A stretch of DNA of 24,591 nt from RGIG5299 sp045542315 (GTDB lineage Bacteria > Bacillota > Clostridia > Oscillospirales > RGIG5299), in assembly GCA_045542315.1 (NCBI GenBank), contig JAZQKU010000033.1, positions 1 to 24,591 on the forward strand, given 5' to 3'. Both the position numbers and the translations under genes were made by a program. The notes below the pieces were generated by a model that was given only the letters and a program-made list of their open reading frames with translations, was not told where the DNA came from and made no database searches. Position 1 is the stretch's first letter, and each line of letters starts with the position of its first letter. Positions 1 through 8,314 of this stretch are shown here, in pieces.

Positions 1-547
1 TAAAATGCAGTAACAACCATACCTGTTGCATCGAATTCGAGTCCCTCGATGTAGGTGAGCTTATCCGGGAGGTTGGTTATCTCGATTGAAACAAGCTCTT
101 TCGGGGTGACTTCAACATCGAATTCGGCAGTCAACTCTTTATAGGTTACTGTTATGGTTTTCGTTCCTATCTCGGAATCGAAGCCGGTAACGGTGTAATC
201 TGTGATAACTTCTGAGGTGCCGTTATTATAAAATGCAGTAACAACCATTCCCGTTTCGTCGCATTCGAGTCCCTCGATGTAGGTGAGCTTATCCGGGAGG
301 TTGGTTATCTCGATTGAAACAAGCTCCTTCGGGGTGACTTCAACATCGAATTCGGCAGTCAACTCTTTATAGGTTACTGTTATGGTTTTCGTTCCTATCT
401 CGGAATCGAAGCCGGTAACGGTGTAATCTTTAACTGCTTCTGAGGTGCCGTTATTATAAAATGCAGTAACGACCATACCTGTTGCATCGAATTCGAGTCC
501 CTCGATGTAGGTGAGTTTATTGGGTTTGGCTGTAACTACAATTGAAG
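1..547 (-). repeat. Tandem 228-nt near-identical repeats encoding Ig-like domains
   Basis: The same sequence recurs at exactly 228-nt spacing (starts at 1, 229 and 457), which is 76 codons, so frame is kept. The first two copies differ at only a handful of clustered positions (near 21-34, 108 and 211-220 of the unit). The third copy (457 onward) matches for about 63 nt and then diverges. Each unit encodes one Big_3-type bacterial Ig-like domain. The array continues past the left edge, so copy number is unknown. Confidence 0.93.
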
Positions 548-3455
548 TGACAGCAATTGCTGTTTTGCTATAGGTTGCTGTATAAATCGCATTACCCTCA
601 CAAGCAATTACTTCCTTATCCCAACCCGCAAAGGTATAAACATAATTTTCATCATACGGGCGTGTGGGATCAGCAGGCGCGATTACTGCGTCTCCATAGT
701 GATATGTCTCGGTTGAGATAATATCACCGTTCCAGTTTTTAAAGATTACTGTATAGTCAATGTAAATTGCAGTATAGGTTGCCATGTAAACAGCGTCACC
801 CTCACAAGCAATTACTTCATTATCCCAACCTGCAAAAGCGTAAGTATATATATTATTTGCTTCTTTGGTGGGATTGTCGGGTATGATTATCTCATCGCCC
901 CAATAATAAGTATTGGTGGAGATAACATCACTGTTCCAATTTTTAAAGATTACTGTGTAAGAAATTTTCGGAACATCTTCTGTTTTGGTTTCAAAGCACT
1001 GAGTACACGTATAGGTTTTAACACCGGTAGTTGTATTGGTTGAAGGTGTTGTAATTATACCCTCGTCCCAATTATGAATATGATCGAAAACATTCTCGTC
1101 ACGCTCATAAGAATCACTTACATTGAAATTGATTATTTTAAGCTCATTGTTTAACTTAATATGATATACTTTTCCAAAAGCCGAAGATACAACGTACCAA
1201 TCGCCGCCAATATAAGTTATTACGTCAGGGCATTCACAATAAAGAGGACCTCGTCCCCAGCCAAGTGTATGATACCTATATCTATCGGTTTCTGCATCAT
1301 AACTTTCTGATAATGTCAAATCAATGTTATCAATGGCGAAATACTTTAAAAATTGATCTTGAAGGCTATCGCCATTTAACAGTATTGTGTAATCATCATA
1401 AAATTCGTAATCCACATCGCCTAAATGGAAAATAATATCAATCATTCGATCAATATTTTCTGCGGTAATTTCTCCATAAAAATTACCGATTAATACATGC
1501 TGCAGCATTCCATCATTGATATATTGCTTTAAGTTAAACCATTCGCTATAACCAATTGAGTTACTTATAATAAATGAGTCTGTGGAAACATCCTTAATGC
1601 CTATTGCAAATGAATTATTATCGGCAAAAATAGTTGCCTCGAACTGTCCTTTATCTGTAAATATGTAGGTGTAATCTCGATCTTCCAGTTCATTCCAAAC
1701 ACACCGAAGATCCAATATTTTCATCTCATAACTGGTATTATCTGAGTTGTTGACCGTAATTATTATACTCTTATCTATATCTTCTCTGATAGATATGCTT
1801 TCCATTGAGTTTTCTTTTACAACAACGGGGATTTCAATAGTGGTATCAAAAAACGTTATTTTAGCAACTTGAGCGCCAACAGTGGTGAAATTATCGAACT
1901 TAGATTGAAAATGCCATTTTCTATTTATTTTTTCAAAATACAAGGTCTTTTCATATCCGCAGGTAAAATCTCTGTCAAAAACAAAATCTTCATAGGTATT
2001 ATCATTATATAAAACTCGGATTATCGCACCTTTCATATTAAGATGTTCACCTTTAAGATATTCTGTTTTATCAGGCGTTTTAACAAGCTGAATTTCTTTA
2101 ACAGGATTTTCCAAAATGGTAACGTTAAAGGTTGTAGTAAGACCTGCAAGAATCGCAGTAACTTCATAGGTGTTACCGGGCAACCAATGATTCTCACATT
2201 GCATATCATAACTAAGATCATCAAGGAAGAACCATTCACCTTCATATACCCAACAATTTTCAATAATTTCGCCAAGCGTTCCGTCTTTTAAACGCACCTC
2301 TAATAACTGCGGGTTAACAGTATATTGTTCAAAACCATTATAATTATAAGCGTCGAACTTTTCTATTAAAACTATATCCCCAATTTCAATACTTTCAATA
2401 GGAGTTTCTACAATTGTAACGTTAAATGTGCAGCTAACGCCAAGTAACGTTGCAGTAACTTGATAAGTATTACCTGCAGCCCAAGGTTCTGTATACTGGC
2501 TATAATCATCAATGACTAAAGGATAATATACATTGTCTATGTCAATGCCATAATTGATTGCTTCTTGACTTCCATCCTTGAATGTTACCAAACAATCAAC
2601 TAAATGGGCAATAGAGTAAATTCCATCATAACAATTCGTATCTTCTATTATAGAAATATCTCCAATTTCAATACTTTCAATAGGAGTTCCCTCGAAATTA
2701 TTCGCCGGCTGACCGTTTATAGTCTTAACGGTGAAGGCTTCACAGCCCGAGCCGCCGTTACCAACTGCAGAAAGAGCAAGATATGCCTTGCCGTCTGCAT
2801 CAAGGATGCCTTCTGCGGGGATAGCTACGTCGATCTTGCCATCGTCGCCGTCAACCTGAAGCTTGGTGCCGTTTACGTAGAAAACGATAGCGCCGTCTTC
2901 AACTGCAAACTTAATGGTAACGTCAACATCAGGAGTAATTGCAATGCCGGTATCGTAAGCGCCGCCTGCACCTTCAACCCAAATTTTAAGGGTGGTGCCG
3001 TAAACGGTAAAGGAGAAGGATTTGATAGCATCCGGAACTACAAGAGCGTAGGTTCTTGCGCCGAGGATGCCGGGAACGCCGAAATCGGAAGCTTTGCCTG
3101 CAGAGAAGTGAATGCCTGCATAGCCGTTGGGAGAAGCATCGGTAAATGCTTTTGCGTTGATAACGAACTCTGCGCCATCAACTGCGATCTTCTCATTGTA
3201 GGCTACGCCGGCCTGGGGCCACCACATACCTTCGGGAACAGACATGGTGATTGCGCCTGCATCGTCAACGGTAACGGTGCCTTCAGAAGTACCTGCGTTG
3301 TCAACATCCCAGTTGAGCTGCTCGGTCCAAGCAGAGTTCAGCGCCGGTGTTGTTTCTGCAGTTACCGTGAAAATGCCCATAGGCAACATCGTTGCAATTA
3401 ATGCAACGCACAGCAAAAAAGAAATGAATCCTTTAATTTTCGCAGTAATATTCAT
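1..3455 (-). CDS. Secreted multi-domain surface protein with Ig-like (Big_3) and InlB-type repeats, C-terminus outside window
   Basis: One frame is open from an ATG at 3455 to the left window edge (about 1151 residues, no stop), so the C-terminus and any cell-wall anchor are missing. Residues 1-33 form a signal peptide: charged start, hydrophobic core FISFLLCVALIATMLP, probable cleavage after TVTA. Residues 34-250 are a beta-rich module that could be concanavalin-like; I do not recognise the family. From about 253 come two modules each opening TPIESIEIGD, then a third Ig-like module (VKEIQLVKTP). A long AT-rich stretch without a recognised domain follows, then a CxxC element (YTCTQC, common in clostridial surface proteins), two InlB-type repeats ending FAGWD.EVIACEG, and Big_3 Ig-like repeats (LTYIEGLE..ATGMVVTAFYNNGTSE). 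A role in adhesion or glycan binding outside the cell is inference. The gene is monocistronic at its 5' end, with its own promoter. Confidence 0.9.
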   Translation of the reverse strand, partial: MNITAKIKGFISFLLCVALIATMLPMGIFTVTAETTPALNSAWTEQLNWDVDNAGTSEGTVTVDDAGAITMSVPEGMWWPQAGVAYNEKIAVDGAEFVINAKAFTDASPNGYAGIHFSAGKASDFGVPGILGARTYALVVPDAIKSFSFTVYGTTLKIWVEGAGGAYDTGIAITPDVDVTIKFAVEDGAIVFYVNGTKLQVDGDDGKIDVAIPAEGILDADGKAYLALSAVGNGGSGCEAFTVKTINGQPANNFEGTPIESIEIGDISIIEDTNCYDGIYSIAHLVDCLVTFKDGSQEAINYGIDIDNVYYPLVIDDYSQYTEPWAAGNTYQVTATLLGVSCTFNVTIVETPIESIEIGDIVLIEKFDAYNYNGFEQYTVNPQLLEVRLKDGTLGEIIENCWVYEGEWFFLDDLSYDMQCENHWLPGNTYEVTAILAGLTTTFNVTILENPVKEIQLVKTPDKTEYLKGEHLNMKGAIIRVLYNDNTYEDFVFDRDFTCGYEKTLYFEKINRKWHFQSKFDNFTTVGAQVAKITFFDTTIEIPVVVKENSMESISIREDIDKSIIITVNNSDNTSYEMKILDLRCVWNELEDRDYTYIFTDKGQFEATIFADNNSFAIGIKDVSTDSFIISNSIGYSEWFNLKQYINDGMLQHVLIGNFYGEITAENIDRMIDIIFHLGDVDYEFYDDYTILLNGDSLQDQFLKYFAIDNIDLTLSESYDAETDRYRYHTLGWGRGPLYCECPDVITYIGGDWYVVSSAFGKVYHIKLNNELKIINFNVSDSYERDENVFDHIHNWDEGIITTPSTNTTTGVKTYTCTQCFETKTEDVPKISYTVIFKNWNSDVISTNTYYWGDEIIIPDNPTKEANNIYTYAFAGWDNEVIACEGDAVYMATYTAIYIDYTVIFKNWNGDIISTETYHYGDAVIAPADPTRPYDENYVYTFAGWDKEVIACEGNAIYTATYSKTAIAVTSIVVTAKPNKLTYIEGLEFDATGMVVTAFYNNGTSEAVKDYTVTGFDSEIGTKTITVTYKELTAEFDVEVTPKELVSIEITNLPDKLTYIEGLECDETGMVVTAFYNNGTSEVITDYTVTGFDSEIGTKTITVTYKELTAEFDVEVTPKELVSIEITNLPDKLTYIEGLEFDATGMVVTAF
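552..959 (-). repeat. Two tandem InlB-type (Flg_new-like) repeats inside the surface protein
   Basis: Two in-frame units start at 959 and 755, a period of 204 nt or 68 residues. Both begin YTVIFKNWN.D.IST.TY and contain the FAGWD.EVIACEG block with a similar tail. This is the Listeria-Bacteroides InlB B-repeat pattern, a small beta-grasp-like spacer common in Firmicutes surface proteins. Identity is clearly lower than in the adjacent 228-nt array, which suggests an older duplication. Confidence 0.85.
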
Positions 3456-3493
3456 AGTGAAAATACATCCACTTTCTTTATATAATAGATATC

Positions 3494-3522
3494 ATTATAT
3501 CACTTTGATACTTGTTTGTAAA
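3494..3522 (-). promoter_or_regulatory. Sigma-A type promoter of the surface protein gene
   Basis: On the minus strand TTTACA (3522-3517) is followed after exactly 17 nt by a perfect TATAAT (3499-3494), 38 nt upstream of the ATG at 3455. The Shine-Dalgarno is weak (AAAGTGGATG, about 8-12 nt before the ATG). No operator or riboswitch is evident between promoter and start. Confidence 0.8.
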
Positions 3523-3579
3523 TTGAATTTTGAAAATTCGCACCGAAAAGCAGATTTTGGCAAAGATTTTTCCGTCTGC

Positions 3580-3617
3580 AAAAACTCCCCCGCACTTAAA
3601 AAGTGTGGGGGAGTTTT
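3580..3617 (-). terminator. Rho-independent terminator at the end of the large operon
   Basis: A 17-bp stem (3581-3597 with 3601-3617, one G-T wobble, loop of 3 nt) carries a core of five C/G pairs. On the minus strand it is followed by a TTTTT run (3584-3580), immediately downstream of the ZIP gene stop. The T run also appears on the plus side, but no plus-strand gene ends here. Confidence 0.88.
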
Positions 3618-3626
3618 ATTTTGGTT

Positions 3627-4376
3627 TTATCCTAAAAGCACGTCGGTTACAAGCATTACCGAGAAGCCTACCAAAAGCGCATAGGTCGCGCCGCGCGAGT
3701 TATCGTGGTGGGTTTCGGGTATCATTTCGTCGCTTATTACGTAAAGCATCGTGCCGCCCGCAAATGCAAGGGCAAAGGGCAATATCGCCTGCGAAACGGT
3801 TACCGCAAAATAGCCTATAAGCGTTCCCACTATTTCAACAACGCCCGTAAGCATTGCACAAACGAAGGTTTTTTTCGGGGATACTCCCGCAGCAAGCATC
3901 GGTCCTATTATTACCATTCCCTCGGGAATGTTTTGAAGAGCTATACCGCCTGCGATTATCAGCGCTTGGGCATCATTTCCCGAGCCAAAGCCAACACCCG
4001 CCGCAATGCCCTCGGGCAGATTGTGTATCGCAATCGCCATAACGAACAAAAGCACCTTTGAGAGCGATCCGTTTTTATGGCTTTCGATATCGGTTCCCAC
4101 AAGCTTATGAAGATGCGGTACGAGCTTATCTATAAGGTTAAGAGATAACGCGCCCGCAAATATTCCCGCGACAGTGATCAAAAGTCCGAATTTTCCGCCG
4201 TATTCAAGTGAGGGTACAATGAGTCCCAGCACCGCTGCCGCAAGCATTACCCCTGCGGCAAACGAAAGCACGATATCGGAAAATTTATGGGATATTTTTT
4301 TGAATATGAAGCCTATCACGGCTCCGAATATCGTGGCTCCTCCGACGCCGAGAGCAGTCAATAAAACGAGTTCCAT
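3627..4376 (-). CDS. ZIP family divalent metal transporter (GufA-like)
   Basis: A 249-residue polytopic membrane protein with about eight hydrophobic segments, the usual length for bacterial ZIPs. The two signature motifs are in place: HNLPEG at residues 118-123 (TM4) and QNIPEG at 148-153 (TM5), with E181 in TM6. ZIP proteins bring zinc, iron or related divalent ions into the cytoplasm through a binuclear site formed by these motifs. Having Q rather than H at the start of the TM5 motif fits GufA-type members rather than ZupT, as I recall the family. The metal cannot be told from sequence. It is the last gene of the operon, 16 nt after the beta-helix gene, with an AAGGAAA ribosome site and a strong terminator right behind it. 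Confidence 0.9.
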   Translation of the reverse strand: MELVLLTALGVGGATIFGAVIGFIFKKISHKFSDIVLSFAAGVMLAAAVLGLIVPSLEYGGKFGLLITVAGIFAGALSLNLIDKLVPHLHKLVGTDIESHKNGSLSKVLLFVMAIAIHNLPEGIAAGVGFGSGNDAQALIIAGGIALQNIPEGMVIIGPMLAAGVSPKKTFVCAMLTGVVEIVGTLIGYFAVTVSQAILPFALAFAGGTMLYVISDEMIPETHHDNSRGATYALLVGFSVMLVTDVLLG

Positions 4377-4392
4377 CTTAAACGTTTCCTTC

Positions 4393-7320
4393 TTATTTGG
4401 GCCAGATTGCCTCTGCCATCGTTTCGGGGTCTCCCGCCACTACGGAGAAGCCGTTATTCGATACCTCATTATCGCCGATTGCATATTCGAGGCTGAATTT
4501 GTAAGGTGCGGTGCCGAGAGAATTGTATTTTACCGTTGAATTTTTCATATTTCTTCCAACGAATATCTCGTGATCGGTGCCTCGCCATGCCTTTGAAAGG
4601 CAGAAGTTGTATTCAAGCCTTACGTTCTCCGAATCGTTTACCGAGAAATCGTAAAGCATATTCGCTTCGCCCTTATTGCCTACGATTACGACGTTTTTGC
4701 AATTCTTTACCGCTACGCCGCGCTTACTGTTAACGGTGGAGTTGCCCGCAACGGTGACGTTTTCGCAGCCGTTGAACAGGAGATTGTCTCTCTCTTCCGA
4801 TTCTTCTTTGCCCTTGGGGTAGCAGCTCGGAGTTATGTTTGTTGCGAGCCAATGTCCCTCGAAAAGAATATTTTTGCAGTTTATGAATTCGCCCGCCGCG
4901 TAGCTCGTCTTGAGCTCCTCGGGATTTCTGTAGCGTCCGAGATCAAGGCCGCCCTGCTTTACAATAATATTCTCACAGTTTTTCATTTTTACGTCAATCG
5001 CATGAGCGCCAACGCTTGCGATATTGTAAAGAGTGAGATTTTTCGAGTTGTTTGCAACTATGAATTCGCCGCAGCCGGGAGGATCAAGAAGGCTGTCGAG
5101 CAAGACGTTTTCGCAGTCTTTGAATTCAAAATACCGTGCGATCAAAACATTTCTCGTGAGATATGCGTAGAAATCCTTACATCCCGTTATTTTGAAAGCT
5201 CTGTTTATTCTTTCAAACAAAATGTTATCGGTTACAATTCTGTTCTCTGCGCCCGTGCCCTTGAAGTGCAAGAAATCGGCACCGCTGCAGGGAGCAGCTC
5301 CTTTTACGTACAGATCGGCAAAAAGTATGCCGCCGTTTTTCGTTTCGCGGTATTCGAGCATAACGCCGTTATCGGGCGCCATTATAAAGCTTTGTTTTAT
5401 GCCGTGGCCGCGTATTGAAAGATTTTTACCCGCAGGTATCCTTACGGTTTTTTCAAGGCTTACCTCACCCTTGGGGAGAATTACGTTTTTAGCCGCCTTG
5501 AGTGCTTTCTCAAGAATATCGGAGATATCGCCTCCGTTATAGTAACCAAACCACTCAACAAAGCAAACGGGAGCATTTTTAATTGCTACGTTGCCCTCGA
5601 AGATCTTATACTGTCCCGCAATTATCTTATTGCTTCTCAGGTTAAGGCGCGCGCCCGCCGCAACAGTTATGACCGCACCGCGCTCAAGCCAAAGAGTTGT
5701 TTTTTCAAAAACGGTAAGGCTGTTTTCAATTTTATAGCTTCCCTTTTTGAAACGAATACATCTTGTTTTTCTCGTTTTGTCGGAAAGAAGCTCAAGGTAA
5801 TTCGATTCGTCTGCAACAATGAAATCGGCGGGAATATCGCTTGCCTGGGAATAAAGGATATCCCTTCCGAAGGGAGCAAGCTTTTCGGCACGCTTATCGG
5901 ATACGGCAAATGCATCCTTTTCGGTGGCAACGGTGTGCGGATGAAGTCCGCCGAGCCTGTATCCGCCGATATTGCCGACGGCATTATTTCGGTAGATACC
6001 GTTTACGCCGTTATGAACGGCTATCTCATCTTTTTCGGCAAGCGTGCCGTCGAAGATGTTATTGAATATTTTATAGTCGTTTGCTTTGTTTATCTCGAAA
6101 TAGTTTTTCTTGCAGTTTATGAAAAGGTTTCTGTCGATAGCCGACATATTACGCCAATCGTAAGGACCTTCAAGATAAATGCCCGTTTTTGCGTTTTTGA
6201 TAACGTTATTGGAATAATACTGCGAATGGGAGCCGAAGCTGTATATTCCGGTGAAGTTATCGTTATCCTCCGCCGCCTCTATCTCGCAGTTTGAGATGGA
6301 AACGTCAAAGTCCTTACCGCAGTAGATGCCGCGCTCGCCGTGAGCATTTTTGATGTGGCAATCGTCGATAAAGAGCGCCTGATTTTCGGCACAGTAAATT
6401 GCGTAATGTCTTGCGTCCTCGATAAGAACGCCGTTTATATCAATACCGTTTGAATAGCCGCCGCTCGGGGGGATCTCGCAATAAAGGAAGTTTCCGTCGT
6501 TTTTGGAGTGGCAGAACTTATAGTAAAGAAACATCGAGTGCTCTTTTATCTGACAAGCCATTTTGTTGCCCTCGGTGTAGTTGTTTATAAAATGAGTCCA
6601 GCCCGAATAGGAGGTTTCAAAGCCGCATTTGAAGCCGTAGAAGGAGCAGCCCTCAATACGCAGATCGCTACCTTGATAGTTTATCGCAACGGAGCGCTGT
6701 CTTCTCTTTATTTCGCGCATTGCAAGGTTTTTAACGGTTACGGCGTTATATGGGTTTTTATTTTTGTTATCCACGGGATTGAACCAAAAGCCTGTAATAC
6801 CGTTTGCAACGGTTATTAAGGTCTTATCTCTGCCGGCGCCCTCTATTACGAGAGAGGAATGTGCATTTGCATAAACGGTTTTTGTTATGTAATATTTTCC
6901 TTTTGAAAAATATACGGTGTTAAAGGCCTTTACCGCCTCGGAGATAGCGTCAGAGCAGTCGGTCTTGCCGTCTGCTACGGCGCCGAACCACTCGGGACGT
7001 CCGAAAAGAGTTTTGTCAAAGCCCTTCAAATTACAGCCCGATGCAAAAATTCTGCTGTTGGGAGCGGTGATATTTTTTCCGAGATATTCGAATACCGCCT
7101 CGCCCTCTGTTTTTATAACGGCTCCCTCTGAAAAAGCAAGGTCAACGTTTGCGGGTATTACCACGCTTGTTTTAACGGTGAACACACCCTTTTCAAAGTA
7201 TAGCGTGCCGCCGTTCAATTCTTTTGAAACAGCCTCCGCCGCATTTTCGATCAGCTTGGCAGAATCGTCGCCTTTTGGCGAAATAACGTTGTTGTAGGTA
7301 AATTGCGTTGTCTTTTCCAT
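4393..7320 (-). CDS. Duplicated right-handed beta-helix protein (pectate-lyase-3 superfamily), no signal peptide
   Basis: About 975 residues. Two halves share one layout: a short beta-strand lead-in, an EWFG motif (PEWFGAVADGKTDC near residue 112, FVEWFGYYNGGD near 590), a helix, then a YF.KGKY/ILPKGE strand and many short turns rich in N, G and C, typical of parallel beta-helices. The family includes polysaccharide lyases, glycosidases and phage tail-spikes; no catalytic set can be assigned here. There is no signal peptide or membrane segment, so it looks cytoplasmic, which is odd for this family. Start choice: an ATG at 7326 overlaps the WYL stop as ATGA, but GGGAGGA lies only 1 nt before it and about 6 nt before the second ATG at 7320, so 7320 is preferred. 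It is translationally coupled to the WYL regulator. Confidence 0.85.
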   Translation of the reverse strand: MEKTTQFTYNNVISPKGDDSAKLIENAAEAVSKELNGGTLYFEKGVFTVKTSVVIPANVDLAFSEGAVIKTEGEAVFEYLGKNITAPNSRIFASGCNLKGFDKTLFGRPEWFGAVADGKTDCSDAISEAVKAFNTVYFSKGKYYITKTVYANAHSSLVIEGAGRDKTLITVANGITGFWFNPVDNKNKNPYNAVTVKNLAMREIKRRQRSVAINYQGSDLRIEGCSFYGFKCGFETSYSGWTHFINNYTEGNKMACQIKEHSMFLYYKFCHSKNDGNFLYCEIPPSGGYSNGIDINGVLIEDARHYAIYCAENQALFIDDCHIKNAHGERGIYCGKDFDVSISNCEIEAAEDNDNFTGIYSFGSHSQYYSNNVIKNAKTGIYLEGPYDWRNMSAIDRNLFINCKKNYFEINKANDYKIFNNIFDGTLAEKDEIAVHNGVNGIYRNNAVGNIGGYRLGGLHPHTVATEKDAFAVSDKRAEKLAPFGRDILYSQASDIPADFIVADESNYLELLSDKTRKTRCIRFKKGSYKIENSLTVFEKTTLWLERGAVITVAAGARLNLRSNKIIAGQYKIFEGNVAIKNAPVCFVEWFGYYNGGDISDILEKALKAAKNVILPKGEVSLEKTVRIPAGKNLSIRGHGIKQSFIMAPDNGVMLEYRETKNGGILFADLYVKGAAPCSGADFLHFKGTGAENRIVTDNILFERINRAFKITGCKDFYAYLTRNVLIARYFEFKDCENVLLDSLLDPPGCGEFIVANNSKNLTLYNIASVGAHAIDVKMKNCENIIVKQGGLDLGRYRNPEELKTSYAAGEFINCKNILFEGHWLATNITPSCYPKGKEESEERDNLLFNGCENVTVAGNSTVNSKRGVAVKNCKNVVIVGNKGEANMLYDFSVNDSENVRLEYNFCLSKAWRGTDHEIFVGRNMKNSTVKYNSLGTAPYKFSLEYAIGDNEVSNNGFSVVAGDPETMAEAIWPK

Positions 7321-7322
7321 TT

Positions 7323-8300
7323 TCATTCCTCCCGATAGCTTTTTTTAACCTCGTTAAAATGTTTTATAAAATCATTCACCGTAGATTCAGGTGAAATAAT
7401 TTTTACCTTGTCGCCAACTCCGAACACCCATGAGTAGAATATCGGGCTTTCGGCGACCTTTACCGTTACGGTAAAGCCGTTTTCGTCGGGGACCATAAAA
7501 ACGTCCTTCCCGAAACGGTCAATTATCACTCCCGCCATTGATTCATGGCAATAAAGTGTTACCGATTTTTCCTCGCCGCCGTACATTCCGAACATTTTTT
7601 TCGAGTAAAGGGCTATATCGAACTTTTCAAGCTCGCTGTTTTTCACTCTTTTTTCGTCGGTTTCGGAAAGAGAGACCATTTTATCAACGCGGTAATGCTT
7701 TACGGCACCGTTTTCGTCGGTGGCTACGAGGTAGTAATTCTCATCATCCCACACCAACCCCCAGGGGCTTACGGAATATTCCGCACCGCCGTGTGCGAAA
7801 ACGCGCTCCTTTTTGCTGTTGTAGTTGAAATATTTGAAGGTTATCTTTTTATCGCCCGCAATAGCACTGTGAATAAGGTCAACACTGTAATATACCGACT
7901 CGTTTGCGGTCTTCGCGCGGTTTATTACGTAAACCTGACGTTGAAGCTCCTTCGCGTTGTGTTTATTTGTGAGCTTTTCGATCTTTTTGATAAGCTCCTC
8001 GCTTTTCTTTACCGAAAGAAATTTTGCCGAGGCCACGGCGTCAACGAGCATTTTAAGCTCCGCCGTTTCAAAATCGCGCGAAGCCACCGCGTAGCCGTTG
8101 TTCCCCACCTTTTCGACCTCTATTCCGAAATCTGCAAGGGTTGCGATATCATCATATACGCTTTTACGCTCCGAGGGAATTCCGTTTGAATTCAAATATG
8201 CCAAAATCTCCGACATGGTCACGGGGTGATCCAAATCGGAGTTTTGAAGCAAAAACTCGGCTACGTATAAAAGCTTTCTTTTCTGAAGGCCGCTTTTCAT
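7323..8300 (-). CDS. WYL-domain transcriptional regulator
   Basis: A 325-residue protein with the three-part WYL layout. Residues 1-70 form an HTH_11-type winged helix (MSEILAYLNSNG, SVYDDIATLADFGIEV), residues 140-215 the WYL domain (PWGLVWDDENYYLVAT, then HYRVDKM), and 245-318 a WCX-type C-terminal extension. WYL proteins are DNA-binding regulators that sense a ligand, often a nucleic acid or nucleotide, and are frequent in defence and DNA-damage responses, although Clostridia carry many metabolic ones. It lies 14 nt after the acyltransferase gene and overlaps the beta-helix gene by a few bases, so control of its own operon segment is plausible but is inference. Neighbours show no phage-defence signature. 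Confidence 0.9.
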   Translation of the reverse strand: MKSGLQKRKLLYVAEFLLQNSDLDHPVTMSEILAYLNSNGIPSERKSVYDDIATLADFGIEVEKVGNNGYAVASRDFETAELKMLVDAVASAKFLSVKKSEELIKKIEKLTNKHNAKELQRQVYVINRAKTANESVYYSVDLIHSAIAGDKKITFKYFNYNSKKERVFAHGGAEYSVSPWGLVWDDENYYLVATDENGAVKHYRVDKMVSLSETDEKRVKNSELEKFDIALYSKKMFGMYGGEEKSVTLYCHESMAGVIIDRFGKDVFMVPDENGFTVTVKVAESPIFYSWVFGVGDKVKIISPESTVNDFIKHFNEVKKSYREE

Positions 8301-8314
8301 ATTTTCAGCCCCTT

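Noticed and set aside
1..547. CRISPR-like periodic repeat
   Set aside because: The period is 228 nt, the whole unit is conserved rather than short repeats with unique spacers, and the frame is open and encodes Ig-like domains.
2033..2275. 80-codon minus-strand ORF
   Set aside because: It lies out of frame within the surface protein gene and has no recognisable features.
2604..3401. 265-codon plus-strand ORF
   Set aside because: It lies fully antisense to the surface protein, has cysteine-rich low-complexity character, no ribosome site, and the minus frame has a signal peptide and a consensus promoter.
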